This document shows positions 1-6,205 of a stretch of 8,524 bases of DNA, piece by piece. The notes beneath the pieces are model-generated. The model was not told the origin of the DNA, ran no database searches, and was given only the letters and a program-made list of their open reading frames with translations. Every line of letters begins with the position of its first letter. Positions within the stretch are counted from its first letter, which is position 1. Made by a program: the position numbers and the translations under genes. This DNA is from JBBSUX01 sp038234045 (GTDB taxonomy: Bacteria; Pseudomonadota; Gammaproteobacteria; Burkholderiales; Burkholderiaceae_C): NCBI GenBank assembly GCA_038234045.1, contig JBBSUX010000153.1, forward strand, positions 1 to 8,524, read 5' to 3'.

Positions 1-21
1 GGGCGCGTCGCTGGCGGGCTC

Positions 22-936
22 ATGGAACTTCTGAGCTCACTCATTGCCCGCCTGCCGCACCAGACCTGTGTGCTGGTCGAAGTCCAAGCGACCGCAGGAT
101 CGGTCCCGCGCGAGGTCGGTACCTGGATGGCGGTTTTTCCTGCCCGGATGGACGACGCGGATATGGTGCCGGATCTGATCGGCACCATCGGGGGTGGCAG
201 GTTGGAGTTCGACGCTGTGCGTGAAGCGCGGCAGCGCCTGCAGGCCGCCGCGCCGATACCGGATGCCGTGCTGCGATACCCGCTCGGCCCCGCACTGGGG
301 CAATGCTGTGGCGGCGTGGTGCACCTGCGTTTTACGGTGGTCAATGCGGCAGATTCAGACTCGCTCGCCGTTCGGCTCTCTGCGAATTACCGGCCAGTGA
401 GCTTGTTCGGCGGCGGCCATGTGGGCAGCGCTCTGGCCCGCGTGCTGGCGCCCTTGCCCTATCGGCTGACCTGGATCGACAGCCGCGATGGAGTGTTCCC
501 ACCGGATCTTCCGGCCGGAACCCACTGCGAACATTCCGAGCCGGTGCAGGGTGCCGTTGCCTCGCTGGCCAGCGGTTCTGCGGTGCTCGTGATGAGCTTC
601 AGCCATGCCGAGGATCTGGACATCCTGATCGCCTGTCTGCAGCGCCAACGGATGCATGGCGATTTGCCCTTCATCGGCCTGATCGGCAGCCGCACCAAAT
701 GGGCTACGTTCTCGCACCGACTATCGGCGCGCGGCTTTACGGCCGACGAGCTGGCGCAGGTGCGCTGCCCGATCGGTTTGCCGGGCATCGTCGGCAAGGA
801 GCCCGAAGTGATTGCGGTGGGCGTTGCGGCGCAGCTGCTGCTGGAATTTCCTGTGGCGCCCAATTCGCCGATGCGAGCGGACAAACCGGCAGATACTGCG
901 GGTCTTTTGGGATCTGCCCGCCAACATTTTTCATAA
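22..936 (+). CDS. xdhC: XdhC, xanthine dehydrogenase maturation (molybdenum cofactor insertion) factor
   Basis: 304-residue cytoplasmic protein of the XdhC/CoxI family, which binds the molybdenum cofactor, promotes its sulfuration and delivers it to xanthine dehydrogenase; it is not part of the final enzyme. Visible N-terminal domain features: TAGSVPREVG at 24-33, GTIGGGRLE at 54-62 and the Cys pair in LGQCCGG at 92-98, the region implicated in cofactor binding. The C-terminal Rossmann-like domain has LFGGGHVGSALA at 128-139, SFSHAEDLD at 192-200, IGLIGSRTKW at 218-227 and PIGLPGIVGKEPEVIAVGVA at 250-269, all hallmarks of the family. Length is normal (about 270-310). ATG at 22 is the first start in the window and places the family N terminus correctly; the ribosome site (GGCGGG just before) is mediocre, as expected if it is translated after an upstream gene outside the window. 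Followed by puuD, consistent with a purine-degradation cluster. Identification is firm; the exact start is slightly less so because the window begins 21 bases upstream. Confidence 0.95.
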   Translation: MELLSSLIARLPHQTCVLVEVQATAGSVPREVGTWMAVFPARMDDADMVPDLIGTIGGGRLEFDAVREARQRLQAAAPIPDAVLRYPLGPALGQCCGGVVHLRFTVVNAADSDSLAVRLSANYRPVSLFGGGHVGSALARVLAPLPYRLTWIDSRDGVFPPDLPAGTHCEHSEPVQGAVASLASGSAVLVMSFSHAEDLDILIACLQRQRMHGDLPFIGLIGSRTKWATFSHRLSARGFTADELAQVRCPIGLPGIVGKEPEVIAVGVAAQLLLEFPVAPNSPMRADKPADTAGLLGSARQHFS

Positions 937-986
937 CGCAATCATCCGGTCGCAGCGGAGCACCTCAGTGCGCGGCCTTTTTCCCT

Positions 987-1020
987 CTGCTCAGAGCGCC
1001 CGCAGTGGTGAGCAGTTTTA
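987..1020 (+). terminator. Probable intrinsic terminator after xdhC
   Basis: A perfect 7-base inverted repeat, CTGCTCA (987-993) and TGAGCAG (1009-1015), with a 15-base loop is followed directly by TTTTA (1016-1020). It sits 51 bases after the xdhC stop and 91 bases before puuD, so it probably ends the xdhC transcript, though it could also act as an attenuator if puuD is read from the same mRNA. The U-tract is short (4), which lowers confidence. Confidence 0.55.
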
Positions 1021-1061
1021 GATCGTTGACGAGAGTTGCGTGTTCGACCTGCACGCCATCG

Positions 1062-1091
1062 TCTTCGTCATTGAAACTGCAAGTACGAAGA
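1062..1091. repeat. Perfect inverted repeat in the puuD leader
   Basis: TCTTCGT (1062-1068) and ACGAAGA (1085-1091) are exact reverse complements separated by 16 bases. The right arm ends two bases before the puuD ribosome binding site. It could be an operator for a dimeric regulator or an RNA hairpin controlling translation. The repeat is seen directly; the regulatory role is inference. Confidence 0.4.
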
Positions 1092-1110
1092 AAGAAGGAA
1101 CGAAAAGACC

Positions 1111-2331
1111 ATGGAAAGCTATCTCCTCGACTGGGCGAATCTGCTGCTGCGTTGGGTGCATGTCATCACCGCCATTGCCTGGGTAGGCTCGTCCTTCTAT
1201 TTCGTCTTTCTCGACAGCAGCCTGACAGCGCCTGAGGATGAAAAGCTGCGTGCCGATGGCGCTACCGGTGAACTGTGGGCTGTGCACGGCGGCGGCTTCT
1301 ACCACCCGGTGAAGTACGCCGTGGCGCCGCCCAAGCTGCCGCCGCATTTGCACTGGTTTTTCTGGGAGAGCTACACCACCTGGATCACCGGGTTCTCGCT
1401 CTTTACCGTTTCGTATCTGTGGAACGCCGGCACTTACTTGGTCGATAAGTCTTTGGTGCCATGGTCGCCCGGCGCTGCGGTGGCGATATCGCTTTCGTTT
1501 CTCGTCGTGTTCTGGGCGGCTTACAACACCATCTGCCAGGTGTTTGGCGACCGCAAGAACGGCGAGCGCACAGTGGGCATTCTGGTGAGCCTGCTGGTGG
1601 TGGCCGCCGCCTGGCTGGCATGTCACTGGTTTGCCGGGCGCGCGGCCTTTTTGCTGGTGGGCGCGATGATCGCCACCTCGATGAGTGCCAACGTGTTCTT
1701 CTGGATCATCCCGGGCCAGAAGACCGTTATCGCTTCCATCAAGGCCGGCGAGCCGGTCGATCCGGTCCACGGCAAGCGCGGCAAGCAGCGCAGCGTGCAC
1801 AACACCTACTTCACGCTGCCGGTTCTCTTTGCGATGCTGAGCAATCACTACAGCTTTACCTGGAGCCATCCGCAGAACTGGATCATCTTGGTGTTGATGA
1901 TGGCTGCCGGCGCGGCGATCCGCCAGTTCTTCGTGCTGCGCCATGGCTACAAGCTCGGGCGCAACCGGCATCCATTGCCGTATGCGCTGGTGGGTATCGC
2001 GGTGATTGTCGGTGTGATCGTCTGGCTGCAACCCACGCAAAATGCTACCAAAACAATAGCTTATAGCGTAGGTTTAAGAAAGAATGAAGCCGTTTCTTAT
2101 GCGAAATTACAGCCGGTGCTGGCACAGCGCTGCTACTTGTGCCACGGTGCCACGATGCAGATGAAAAATATCCGCCTCGATTCGCCGGAACTGGTGCAGC
2201 AGCACGCGAAGGAGATCTACCAGCAGGCGGTGGTGTCCAAGGTCATGCCGATGAACAATGCCACCGGCATCACGGATGCGGAGCGTGCGCTGATCAGCCG
2301 GTGGTTTCTCTCGGGCGCTGCGGTGCAATAG
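1111..2331 (+). CDS. puuD: PuuD, membrane-bound urate oxidase (urate hydroxylase) with C-terminal cytochrome c domain
   Basis: 406-residue inner-membrane enzyme that oxidises urate to 5-hydroxyisourate, passing electrons to the respiratory chain rather than to oxygen directly. The N-terminal urate-oxidase domain (about 1-305) has roughly eight hydrophobic spans near 11-33, 91-110, 122-145, 154-173, 177-200, 232-249, 257-274 and 290-307, and the conserved-looking WAVHGGGFYHPVKYAVAP at 56-73 and WFFWESYTTWITGF at 82-95. The C-terminal domain (about 325-406) is a monohaem cytochrome c with CYLCH at 341-345 and a probable distal Met in VMPMNN (379 or 381). The ribosome site GAAGGAA (1094-1100) supports ATG 1111. 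Position after xdhC fits xanthine to urate to 5-hydroxyisourate. Odd: the stretch encoding residues 311-330, between the two domains, is only one-third G+C (20 of 60 bases at 2041-2100). The symbol puuD here is the urate enzyme, not the E. coli putrescine-pathway puuD. Confidence 0.93.
   Translation: MESYLLDWANLLLRWVHVITAIAWVGSSFYFVFLDSSLTAPEDEKLRADGATGELWAVHGGGFYHPVKYAVAPPKLPPHLHWFFWESYTTWITGFSLFTVSYLWNAGTYLVDKSLVPWSPGAAVAISLSFLVVFWAAYNTICQVFGDRKNGERTVGILVSLLVVAAAWLACHWFAGRAAFLLVGAMIATSMSANVFFWIIPGQKTVIASIKAGEPVDPVHGKRGKQRSVHNTYFTLPVLFAMLSNHYSFTWSHPQNWIILVLMMAAGAAIRQFFVLRHGYKLGRNRHPLPYALVGIAVIVGVIVWLQPTQNATKTIAYSVGLRKNEAVSYAKLQPVLAQRCYLCHGATMQMKNIRLDSPELVQQHAKEIYQQAVVSKVMPMNNATGITDAERALISRWFLSGAAVQ
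2041..2100 (+). repeat. AT-rich repeat-like patch inside puuD at the domain junction
   Basis: 20 of 60 bases are G or C, against well over 60% in the flanking coding sequence. The core at about 2044-2068 (ACCAAAACAATAGCTTATAG and neighbours) resembles from memory one arm of a dispersed, mostly intergenic palindromic repeat of Comamonadaceae genomes (of the type ATAGCTGCTAGCGC). It is read in frame, contributing KTIAYSVGLRKNEA to the linker between the membrane part and the haem domain. The composition change is seen directly; the repeat identity is recollection and inference. Confidence 0.35.
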
Positions 2332-2434
2332 TTTCGCCATCCGGTTTTTGTTGGGGTGGGCGACCCGGCAGCCAGCGATTCGTCAGCCATCCTTCGCGGC
2401 ACGGTTTCACAATGCGTGAAGGAGACAACACCGA

Positions 2435-3796
2435 ATGACGACCTCACCTTTGCGCCCCCCCCTCCAGTCTGAGCGCGCGCCCTTAGCGCCGGATCCAGCC
2501 CAGCATCCGCGCGAATTTCTGGCGCATCTTTTTAGCGCAGCCGTGACGCGGGCCTTGCCGCTCAAAAACACCGCCGCCTGGCTGCCGCCACCGCCGCGTG
2601 GCCGAACCTTGGTGCTCGGTGCCGGCAAGGCCGCCGCTTCTATGGTGCATGCGGTGGAAGCACTGTGGCCGGCAGATGCGCCGCTTTCAGGTCTGGTCGT
2701 TACCCGCTACCACCATGTCCCGCAGCGGCCAGCCGGCGTGCCAGAGCGTGTGGAGATCGTTGAGGCGGCGCATCCGGTGCCTGATGCGGCAGGCCATGTC
2801 GCCGCGCAGCGCATCCTTGCGCTGACCGAAGGGCTCACCGCCGACGATCTGGTGCTGTGCCTGATCTCGGGGGGCGGCTCATCCTTGCTCACGCTGCCGG
2901 CAGAAGGCATCACGCTGGAAGACAAGCAGCGCATCAATCGTGCGCTGCTGGCATCGGGCGCCGACATCACCGAAATGAACTGCGTGCGCAAGCATCTTTC
3001 GCGCATCAAGGGCGGGCGCCTTGCAGCAGCCTGCGCGCCAGCCACGGTGCTGACGCTGGCGATCAGCGACGTGCCGGGCGATGCGCTTTCGGTCATCGCC
3101 AGCGGCCCGACGGTGCCAGACGAAAGCACGTGCGCGGATGCCTTGCATATCCTGCGGCGCTACCGCATTGAAACGCCGGCAGCACTCGTCGCGGCACTGG
3201 AATCGGGCGCACTGGAAACGCCCAAACCTGGCGACGCCGCGTTCGACGGCCACAGCGCGCAGCTCATCGCCACGCCACGGCAGTCGTTATTGGCAGCAGC
3301 CGAGGCGGCGCGTGCTGCCGGTATCAGCGCGCACATTCTCTCGGACGAAATCGAAGGCGAATCGCGCGAGGTCGGCAAGGTTCATGCGGCGGTGGCGCGG
3401 GCAGTTGCGCGGCATGGCGAACCGTTCGCGAGGCCGTGCGTGATTCTTTCTGGCGGCGAAACCACCGTCACGGTCCGAGAGCGCGTGCCCGGTTCACCGC
3501 GGGGGCGGGGCGGACGCGCGGGTGAGTTCTGTATGGGGCTGGCGCTCGCCTTGCAGGCAGAGCCAGGTATATGGGCGCTTGCCGCGGATACCGACGGTAT
3601 CGATGGTGTGGAGGACAACGCCGGTGCCTTCGTCGCGCCCGATACTCTCGCACGTGCCGCAGATGCCCGGCGGCGCCTGGCCGACCATCTGGACCGTAAC
3701 GATGCCTACGGCTACTTCGACGCACTCGGTGATCTGCTGGTGACCGGGCCCACGCATACCAACGTGAACGACTTCAGGGCGATTCTGATTCTTTAG
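2435..3796 (+). CDS. ttuD: Glycerate 2-kinase, type 2 (TtuD/GckA, DUF4147-MOFRL family; formerly called hydroxypyruvate reductase)
   Basis: 453-residue cytoplasmic enzyme phosphorylating D-glycerate to 2-phosphoglycerate with ATP; older annotations call the family hydroxypyruvate reductase. The N-terminal DUF4147 domain (about 25-265) shows LGAGKAAASM at 61-70 (Lys65 in the family's active-site position), EAAHPVPD at 110-117, LISGGGSSLLTLP at 143-155, NCVRKHLSRIKGGRLA at 182-197 and SDVPGD at 211-216. The C-terminal MOFRL domain (about 330-450) shows LSGGETTVTV at 338-347, GRGGRAGEF at 357-365, DTDGIDG at 385-391 and GPTHTNVNDFRAIL at 438-451. Length is typical. AAGGAG (2419-2424) lies 10 bases before ATG 2435. 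An 8-C run (2455-2462) lies near the 5' end. It is 103 bases downstream of puuD on the same strand. In purine degradation, glyoxylate from ureidoglycolate enters glycerate via tartronate semialdehyde, so this kinase fits as the last salvage step; tartrate or general glycerate use is equally possible. Symbol choice between ttuD and gckA is conventional. Confidence 0.9.
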   Translation: MTTSPLRPPLQSERAPLAPDPAQHPREFLAHLFSAAVTRALPLKNTAAWLPPPPRGRTLVLGAGKAAASMVHAVEALWPADAPLSGLVVTRYHHVPQRPAGVPERVEIVEAAHPVPDAAGHVAAQRILALTEGLTADDLVLCLISGGGSSLLTLPAEGITLEDKQRINRALLASGADITEMNCVRKHLSRIKGGRLAAACAPATVLTLAISDVPGDALSVIASGPTVPDESTCADALHILRRYRIETPAALVAALESGALETPKPGDAAFDGHSAQLIATPRQSLLAAAEAARAAGISAHILSDEIEGESREVGKVHAAVARAVARHGEPFARPCVILSGGETTVTVRERVPGSPRGRGGRAGEFCMGLALALQAEPGIWALAADTDGIDGVEDNAGAFVAPDTLARAADARRRLADHLDRNDAYGYFDALGDLLVTGPTHTNVNDFRAILIL

Positions 3797-3846
3797 GAAG
3801 CTTGTGGTTGCGGGTCGGGCGATTGGGGTGGCCGGCGGTCCCTCCA

Positions 3847-4401
3847 TCACCAATGCCACATCCGCTGGAACACGCCATCTTTGTCGACGAGCAGATGCTT
3901 CAGACCCCCCAGCACATGCAGCGAAATAAGCACCACCAGCACCCACGCAATGAAAGAATGGACGTTAAAAAGACTCTCTGAAATTGACTGATCCGGAGCG
4001 ACAAGCCTTGGAATCGGCAAGCCAAAAAAACTTATTCCGTCTTTGCTGAAAAGCGCGCCAGTGAAGCCGACCAGTGGCATAGCGATCATCGCCGCATACA
4101 GCAAGCACTGAACCCAGCTCGAAGCCCTTGCCTGCCAGTTCGGAACCGTGGGTGGCAAGGTAGGCGGCTTATGAGTCAGCCGCCAAAAAATTCGCAGCAG
4201 CACCAATACGGCAACTACTATTCCAATGGATATGTGCAGGTGGACGTACCACGGGCCGCTGGGCTCCTTTTCAATGGAGAGCATGTACCAGCCCAAAGCG
4301 ATCATGCCGGGAATGAGCACTGCTAGCACCCCATGAAGCGACACAGCGACGAGGCCGTACCGGCTAGGCTCCGCCGGTGGAGGGTTCGCGTGTGACAGCA
4401 T
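3847..4401 (-). CDS. Cytochrome b561 family protein
   Basis: 184-residue inner-membrane di-haem b cytochrome of the bacterial cytochrome b561 family (CybB type), which exchanges electrons with the quinone pool; E. coli CybB is reported as a superoxide:ubiquinone oxidoreductase. Four hydrophobic helices are visible at about 17-41, 53-75, 95-118 and 145-167. Candidate haem ligands are His23 (SLHGVLAVLI), His54 or His56 (YVHLHIS), His148 (NVHSF) and His162 (SLHVLGGLKH), the four-His pattern of the family. The frame is open upstream to an ATG at 4473, which would add 24 residues; I prefer the ATG at 4401 because AAGGAT lies 4 bases before it, because family members begin with a short polar tail before helix 1, and because the extra segment is AT-rich and looks like leader, with a TATAAG box on the minus strand at 4442-4447. 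The upstream neighbour on the same strand is an alpha/beta hydrolase, 119 bases away. Partner and physiological substrate cannot be read from the sequence. Confidence 0.9.
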   Translation of the reverse strand: MLSHANPPPAEPSRYGLVAVSLHGVLAVLIPGMIALGWYMLSIEKEPSGPWYVHLHISIGIVVAVLVLLRIFWRLTHKPPTLPPTVPNWQARASSWVQCLLYAAMIAMPLVGFTGALFSKDGISFFGLPIPRLVAPDQSISESLFNVHSFIAWVLVVLISLHVLGGLKHLLVDKDGVFQRMWHW

Positions 4402-4405
4402 GTTG

Positions 4406-4411
4406 ATCCTT
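4406..4411 (-). promoter_or_regulatory. Ribosome binding site choosing the inner start of the cytochrome b561 gene
   Basis: On the minus strand AAGGAT lies 4 bases before the ATG at 4401. The competing ATG at 4473 has no comparable purine-rich motif at a suitable distance, so this site decides the start. Confidence 0.6.
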
Positions 4412-4520
4412 GCGTTTGAAGTTATTTCGAATCCTGTTCCGCTTATAAAGCGCAGGCCTGAGAGCGGGCTCAATCGGTAATTTGAATGGCGACCTCATCC
4501 GCTGTGCATTGCCCGCTATT

Positions 4521-5405
4521 TCAGCACGGCGAATCGAGCACTTTCGCGAGAATATTATCGAAGGCTTCCGCCTGCTCGAACTGAACCCAGTGCCCGGCGT
4601 TTTCGATCAGTGTCATGCCACAGAAGAAATGCGGTGCTGCCTTGGCATACGCCTGCTCCAGAGCGGAAATCCACTCTCGGTAAAGGGCGTCGTGGGCTCC
4701 GTAGATGGCATGGATCGGGCAGCGCACCAGAGGCAGCGCGCGTGCCAGCGCATCGGTGTGGGCAAGGCGTCGGCGCGGCGCGCGGTCGCGCAGCACGTTG
4801 GCGACGTGAAGCGCAAGCGCCAGCCCTTCGATAGCAGCAGGATCGTGCAGCATCAGTGCGCCCAGGTTATGCCGATGGGCGGCTTCCTGCGCCGCAGGTT
4901 CCGCGAGATGGCGCCACGCCTTCAGCTCGAACTGTCGACCGGGAACCACGCCCATGGCCGGTGCGCCCACCAGTACCAGTCGCTGCGCCAGTGATGGATG
5001 CGCAGCCAGTAGCAGTCCAGCCGTAAGTCCGCCGAAGGAAAATCCCACCAGGTCGATGGCGCGCCCGGCAAACAATGATTTCAAACCAGTCGCCAAAGGC
5101 GCCACCAGAGCATCTGCGTCCGATCCATCCGGCGCCGCTGCCGAATCGCCGAAGCCCGGTAAATCGGGCACCCAGACTTCACGGCCCTGCGCACGCAACG
5201 CTGCAATGTTGCGCAGCCAGTGCGTCCAGCTGCCGCTGCCGCCGTGCAGCAGAACGATGGGGGGATGCGTTGCAGCGCCTGCAACGCTTGCCGGCCAGCT
5301 ACGCCAGACCATGTCGCCGGTGCCGCAGCGTGTGCGATGCACGTGGCTTGCCGCGTCAGCGACAGTGATGGCGCGATGGGCGGGTGGTTGGCTGGTGGCG
5401 GACAT
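4521..5405 (-). CDS. Alpha/beta hydrolase fold protein, substrate unknown
   Basis: Soluble hydrolase of the alpha/beta fold, 294 residues from the chosen ATG at 5405 (312 from the upstream ATG at 5459). Numbering from the chosen start: oxyanion-hole motif LLHGGSGSW at 52-60, strand VWVPDLPGFGDS at 77-88, nucleophile elbow GFSFGG at 121-126 with Ser123, catalytic acid candidate Asp239 in YGAHDALY, and catalytic His272 in NAGHWVQFE. The triad is complete and in the right order, so it should be active as an esterase, C-C hydrolase, lactonase or similar; a lid domain occupies about 150-225. I prefer the inner start because the extra 18 residues (MVRTKQKKIP...) come from AT-rich sequence unlike the rest of the gene, but neither ATG has a clear ribosome site. 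No signal peptide. It lies on the minus strand ahead of cytochrome b561 and is divergent from the YidB-like gene, and these neighbours do not indicate a substrate. Confidence 0.85.
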   Translation of the reverse strand: MSATSQPPAHRAITVADAASHVHRTRCGTGDMVWRSWPASVAGAATHPPIVLLHGGSGSWTHWLRNIAALRAQGREVWVPDLPGFGDSAAAPDGSDADALVAPLATGLKSLFAGRAIDLVGFSFGGLTAGLLLAAHPSLAQRLVLVGAPAMGVVPGRQFELKAWRHLAEPAAQEAAHRHNLGALMLHDPAAIEGLALALHVANVLRDRAPRRRLAHTDALARALPLVRCPIHAIYGAHDALYREWISALEQAYAKAAPHFFCGMTLIENAGHWVQFEQAEAFDNILAKVLDSPC

Positions 5406-5544
5406 GGGGTTGCAATGCGATTCGATGAACGGAATTTTCTTCTGCTTTGTCCGAACCATTACTCGCGATGCCGAAACGTAACCGCTGCACGCGGCGAGGA
5501 AGAGTAGGCTGTGCTCAGCTCACCAACCAACAGGACACCACATC

Positions 5545-6039
5545 ATGGGACTTTCCGATTTGCTGCAACAGGCCACCGGCTCCAGCCTCGACGGGAGCGC
5601 AGCTTTCGATCAGGTGGCGGGCTCGGCCTCTCGCGAACAGCTGGGTGCTGGCGTTGCCGAAGCGCTGCGCTCTGACCAGACTCCGCCGCTGAAAGACATG
5701 GTGGGTCAGCTGTTCGGCCAATCCTCGCCAGGTCAGCAGGCCGGTTTGCTCAACCAGATCATCGGAGCTCTTGGCCCTGTGTTGGCGAGCGGCCTGGCCG
5801 GAGGCGCGCTCGGGCGCATCTTGCAGCCGGGCCAGCAGCAGATCACCCCCGATCAGGCATCGCAGATGAGCCCGGAAGAGGCCGGCGCCATCGCGCACCA
5901 TGCCCAGGAACAGAGCCCCGGCATCGTCGACCAGATCGGGCGCTTTTATGCCGAGCATTCAGGGCTGATCAAGACCCTGGGCAGTGCGGCATTGCTGGTG
6001 GCGATGGCAAAGATGAAGAACGACCAGAGCAACAGCTGA
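5545..6039 (+). CDS. Conserved protein resembling the YidB/DUF937 family, function unknown
   Basis: 164-residue protein beginning MGLSDLLQQATG, as YidB-like proteins typically begin MGLFD or MGLLD. The body has a segment DQTPPLKDMVGQLFGQSS (44-61), a small-residue stretch GPVLASGLAGGALGRIL (77-93), a Gln/Pro-rich turn PGQQQITPDQ (95-104), the segment MSPEEAGAIAHHAQEQSP (108-125) and a C-terminal hydrophobic stretch LIKTLGSAALLVAMAKM (141-157). No signal peptide and no Cys. An AGGA motif at 5532-5535 sits 9 bases before ATG 5545, supporting the start. I recall similar proteins as widespread unnamed proteins in Burkholderiales, but the YidB assignment rests on the N terminus and general make-up only. 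It is transcribed away from the hydrolase gene and is followed by 166 bases before tsdB, so it probably forms its own unit. No function is offered. Confidence 0.82.
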   Translation: MGLSDLLQQATGSSLDGSAAFDQVAGSASREQLGAGVAEALRSDQTPPLKDMVGQLFGQSSPGQQAGLLNQIIGALGPVLASGLAGGALGRILQPGQQQITPDQASQMSPEEAGAIAHHAQEQSPGIVDQIGRFYAEHSGLIKTLGSAALLVAMAKMKNDQSNS

Positions 6040-6205
6040 AAAGTAAGCGGTAAGCAGCGAAATATGCTGACTGCGGCGATGAGAGGGTTCCTAGGACATT
6101 CCCCAACTTCCTTGTTTGTACTGCCGCTCCTATAGATGTAATCGACAAGACCGGGTAGGGTGACAACGATCCGACATTGATAAGACCTTGCGACGGGAGG
6201 CAGGC
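6040..6205 (+). promoter_or_regulatory. Leader/probable promoter region of tsdBA (no convincing boxes)
   Basis: 166 bases, visibly less GC-rich than the coding sequence on either side, between the YidB-like gene and tsdB. The best -10-like box is TATAGA at 6131-6136, with only a poor -35 match (TTCCTT, 6108-6113) 17 bases upstream. No perfect operator-like palindrome was found. The promoter of the two-gene tsd unit is expected here by layout rather than by motif. Confidence 0.3.
6195..6200 (+). promoter_or_regulatory. Ribosome binding site supporting the tsdB ATG at 6206
   Basis: GGGAGG lies 5 bases before ATG 6206. It argues for that start over the upstream TTG at 6188 (too close to use this site) and over the GTG at 6299, which has no good purine-rich motif at the right distance but would give a more normal signal peptide. 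Confidence 0.5.

Noticed and set aside
1..34. An open frame from the left edge ending in TGA at 32-34 (GASLAGSWNF), overlapping the xdhC start by 13 bases
   Set aside because: It could be the tail of an upstream gene, possibly translationally coupled to xdhC, but ten residues are too few to identify and they do not resemble the xdhB tail seen at the right edge.
1026..1054. TTGACG as a -35 box for puuD
   Set aside because: The -35 match is good, but the sequence 17 bases further on (CTGCAC) is not a -10 box, so I do not call a promoter.
303..1235. 310-codon plus-strand open frame overlapping xdhC and the start of puuD
   Set aside because: It is an out-of-frame reading with Arg/Cys-rich low-quality sequence and conflicts with two well-supported genes and the terminator between them.
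1018..2040. Long minus-strand open frame (340 codons) opposite puuD
   Set aside because: It is rich in His, Arg and Gln with no family resemblance, lies wholly opposite a firmly identified gene, and is what GC-rich third-position bias produces on the reverse strand.
2406..2420. Small hairpin TTCAC-aatgc-GTGAA touching the glycerate kinase ribosome site
   Set aside because: Five base pairs with a five-base loop is expected by chance often enough, and nothing else indicates translational control.
3822..3854. Possible terminator ATTGG..TG / CACCAAT between the convergent kinase and b561 genes
   Set aside because: It has a bulged 7-base stem, a long loop, no U-tract on either strand, and overlaps the b561 coding end.
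4402..4473. 24-residue N-terminal extension of cytochrome b561 from ATG 4473
   Set aside because: AAGGAT directly precedes the inner ATG, the extension lacks a ribosome site, and a TATAAG box lies inside it.
5406..5459. 18-residue N-terminal extension of the alpha/beta hydrolase from ATG 5459
   Set aside because: It is AT-rich and unlike the rest of the gene, with no ribosome site. It is only weakly rejected because the inner ATG lacks one too.
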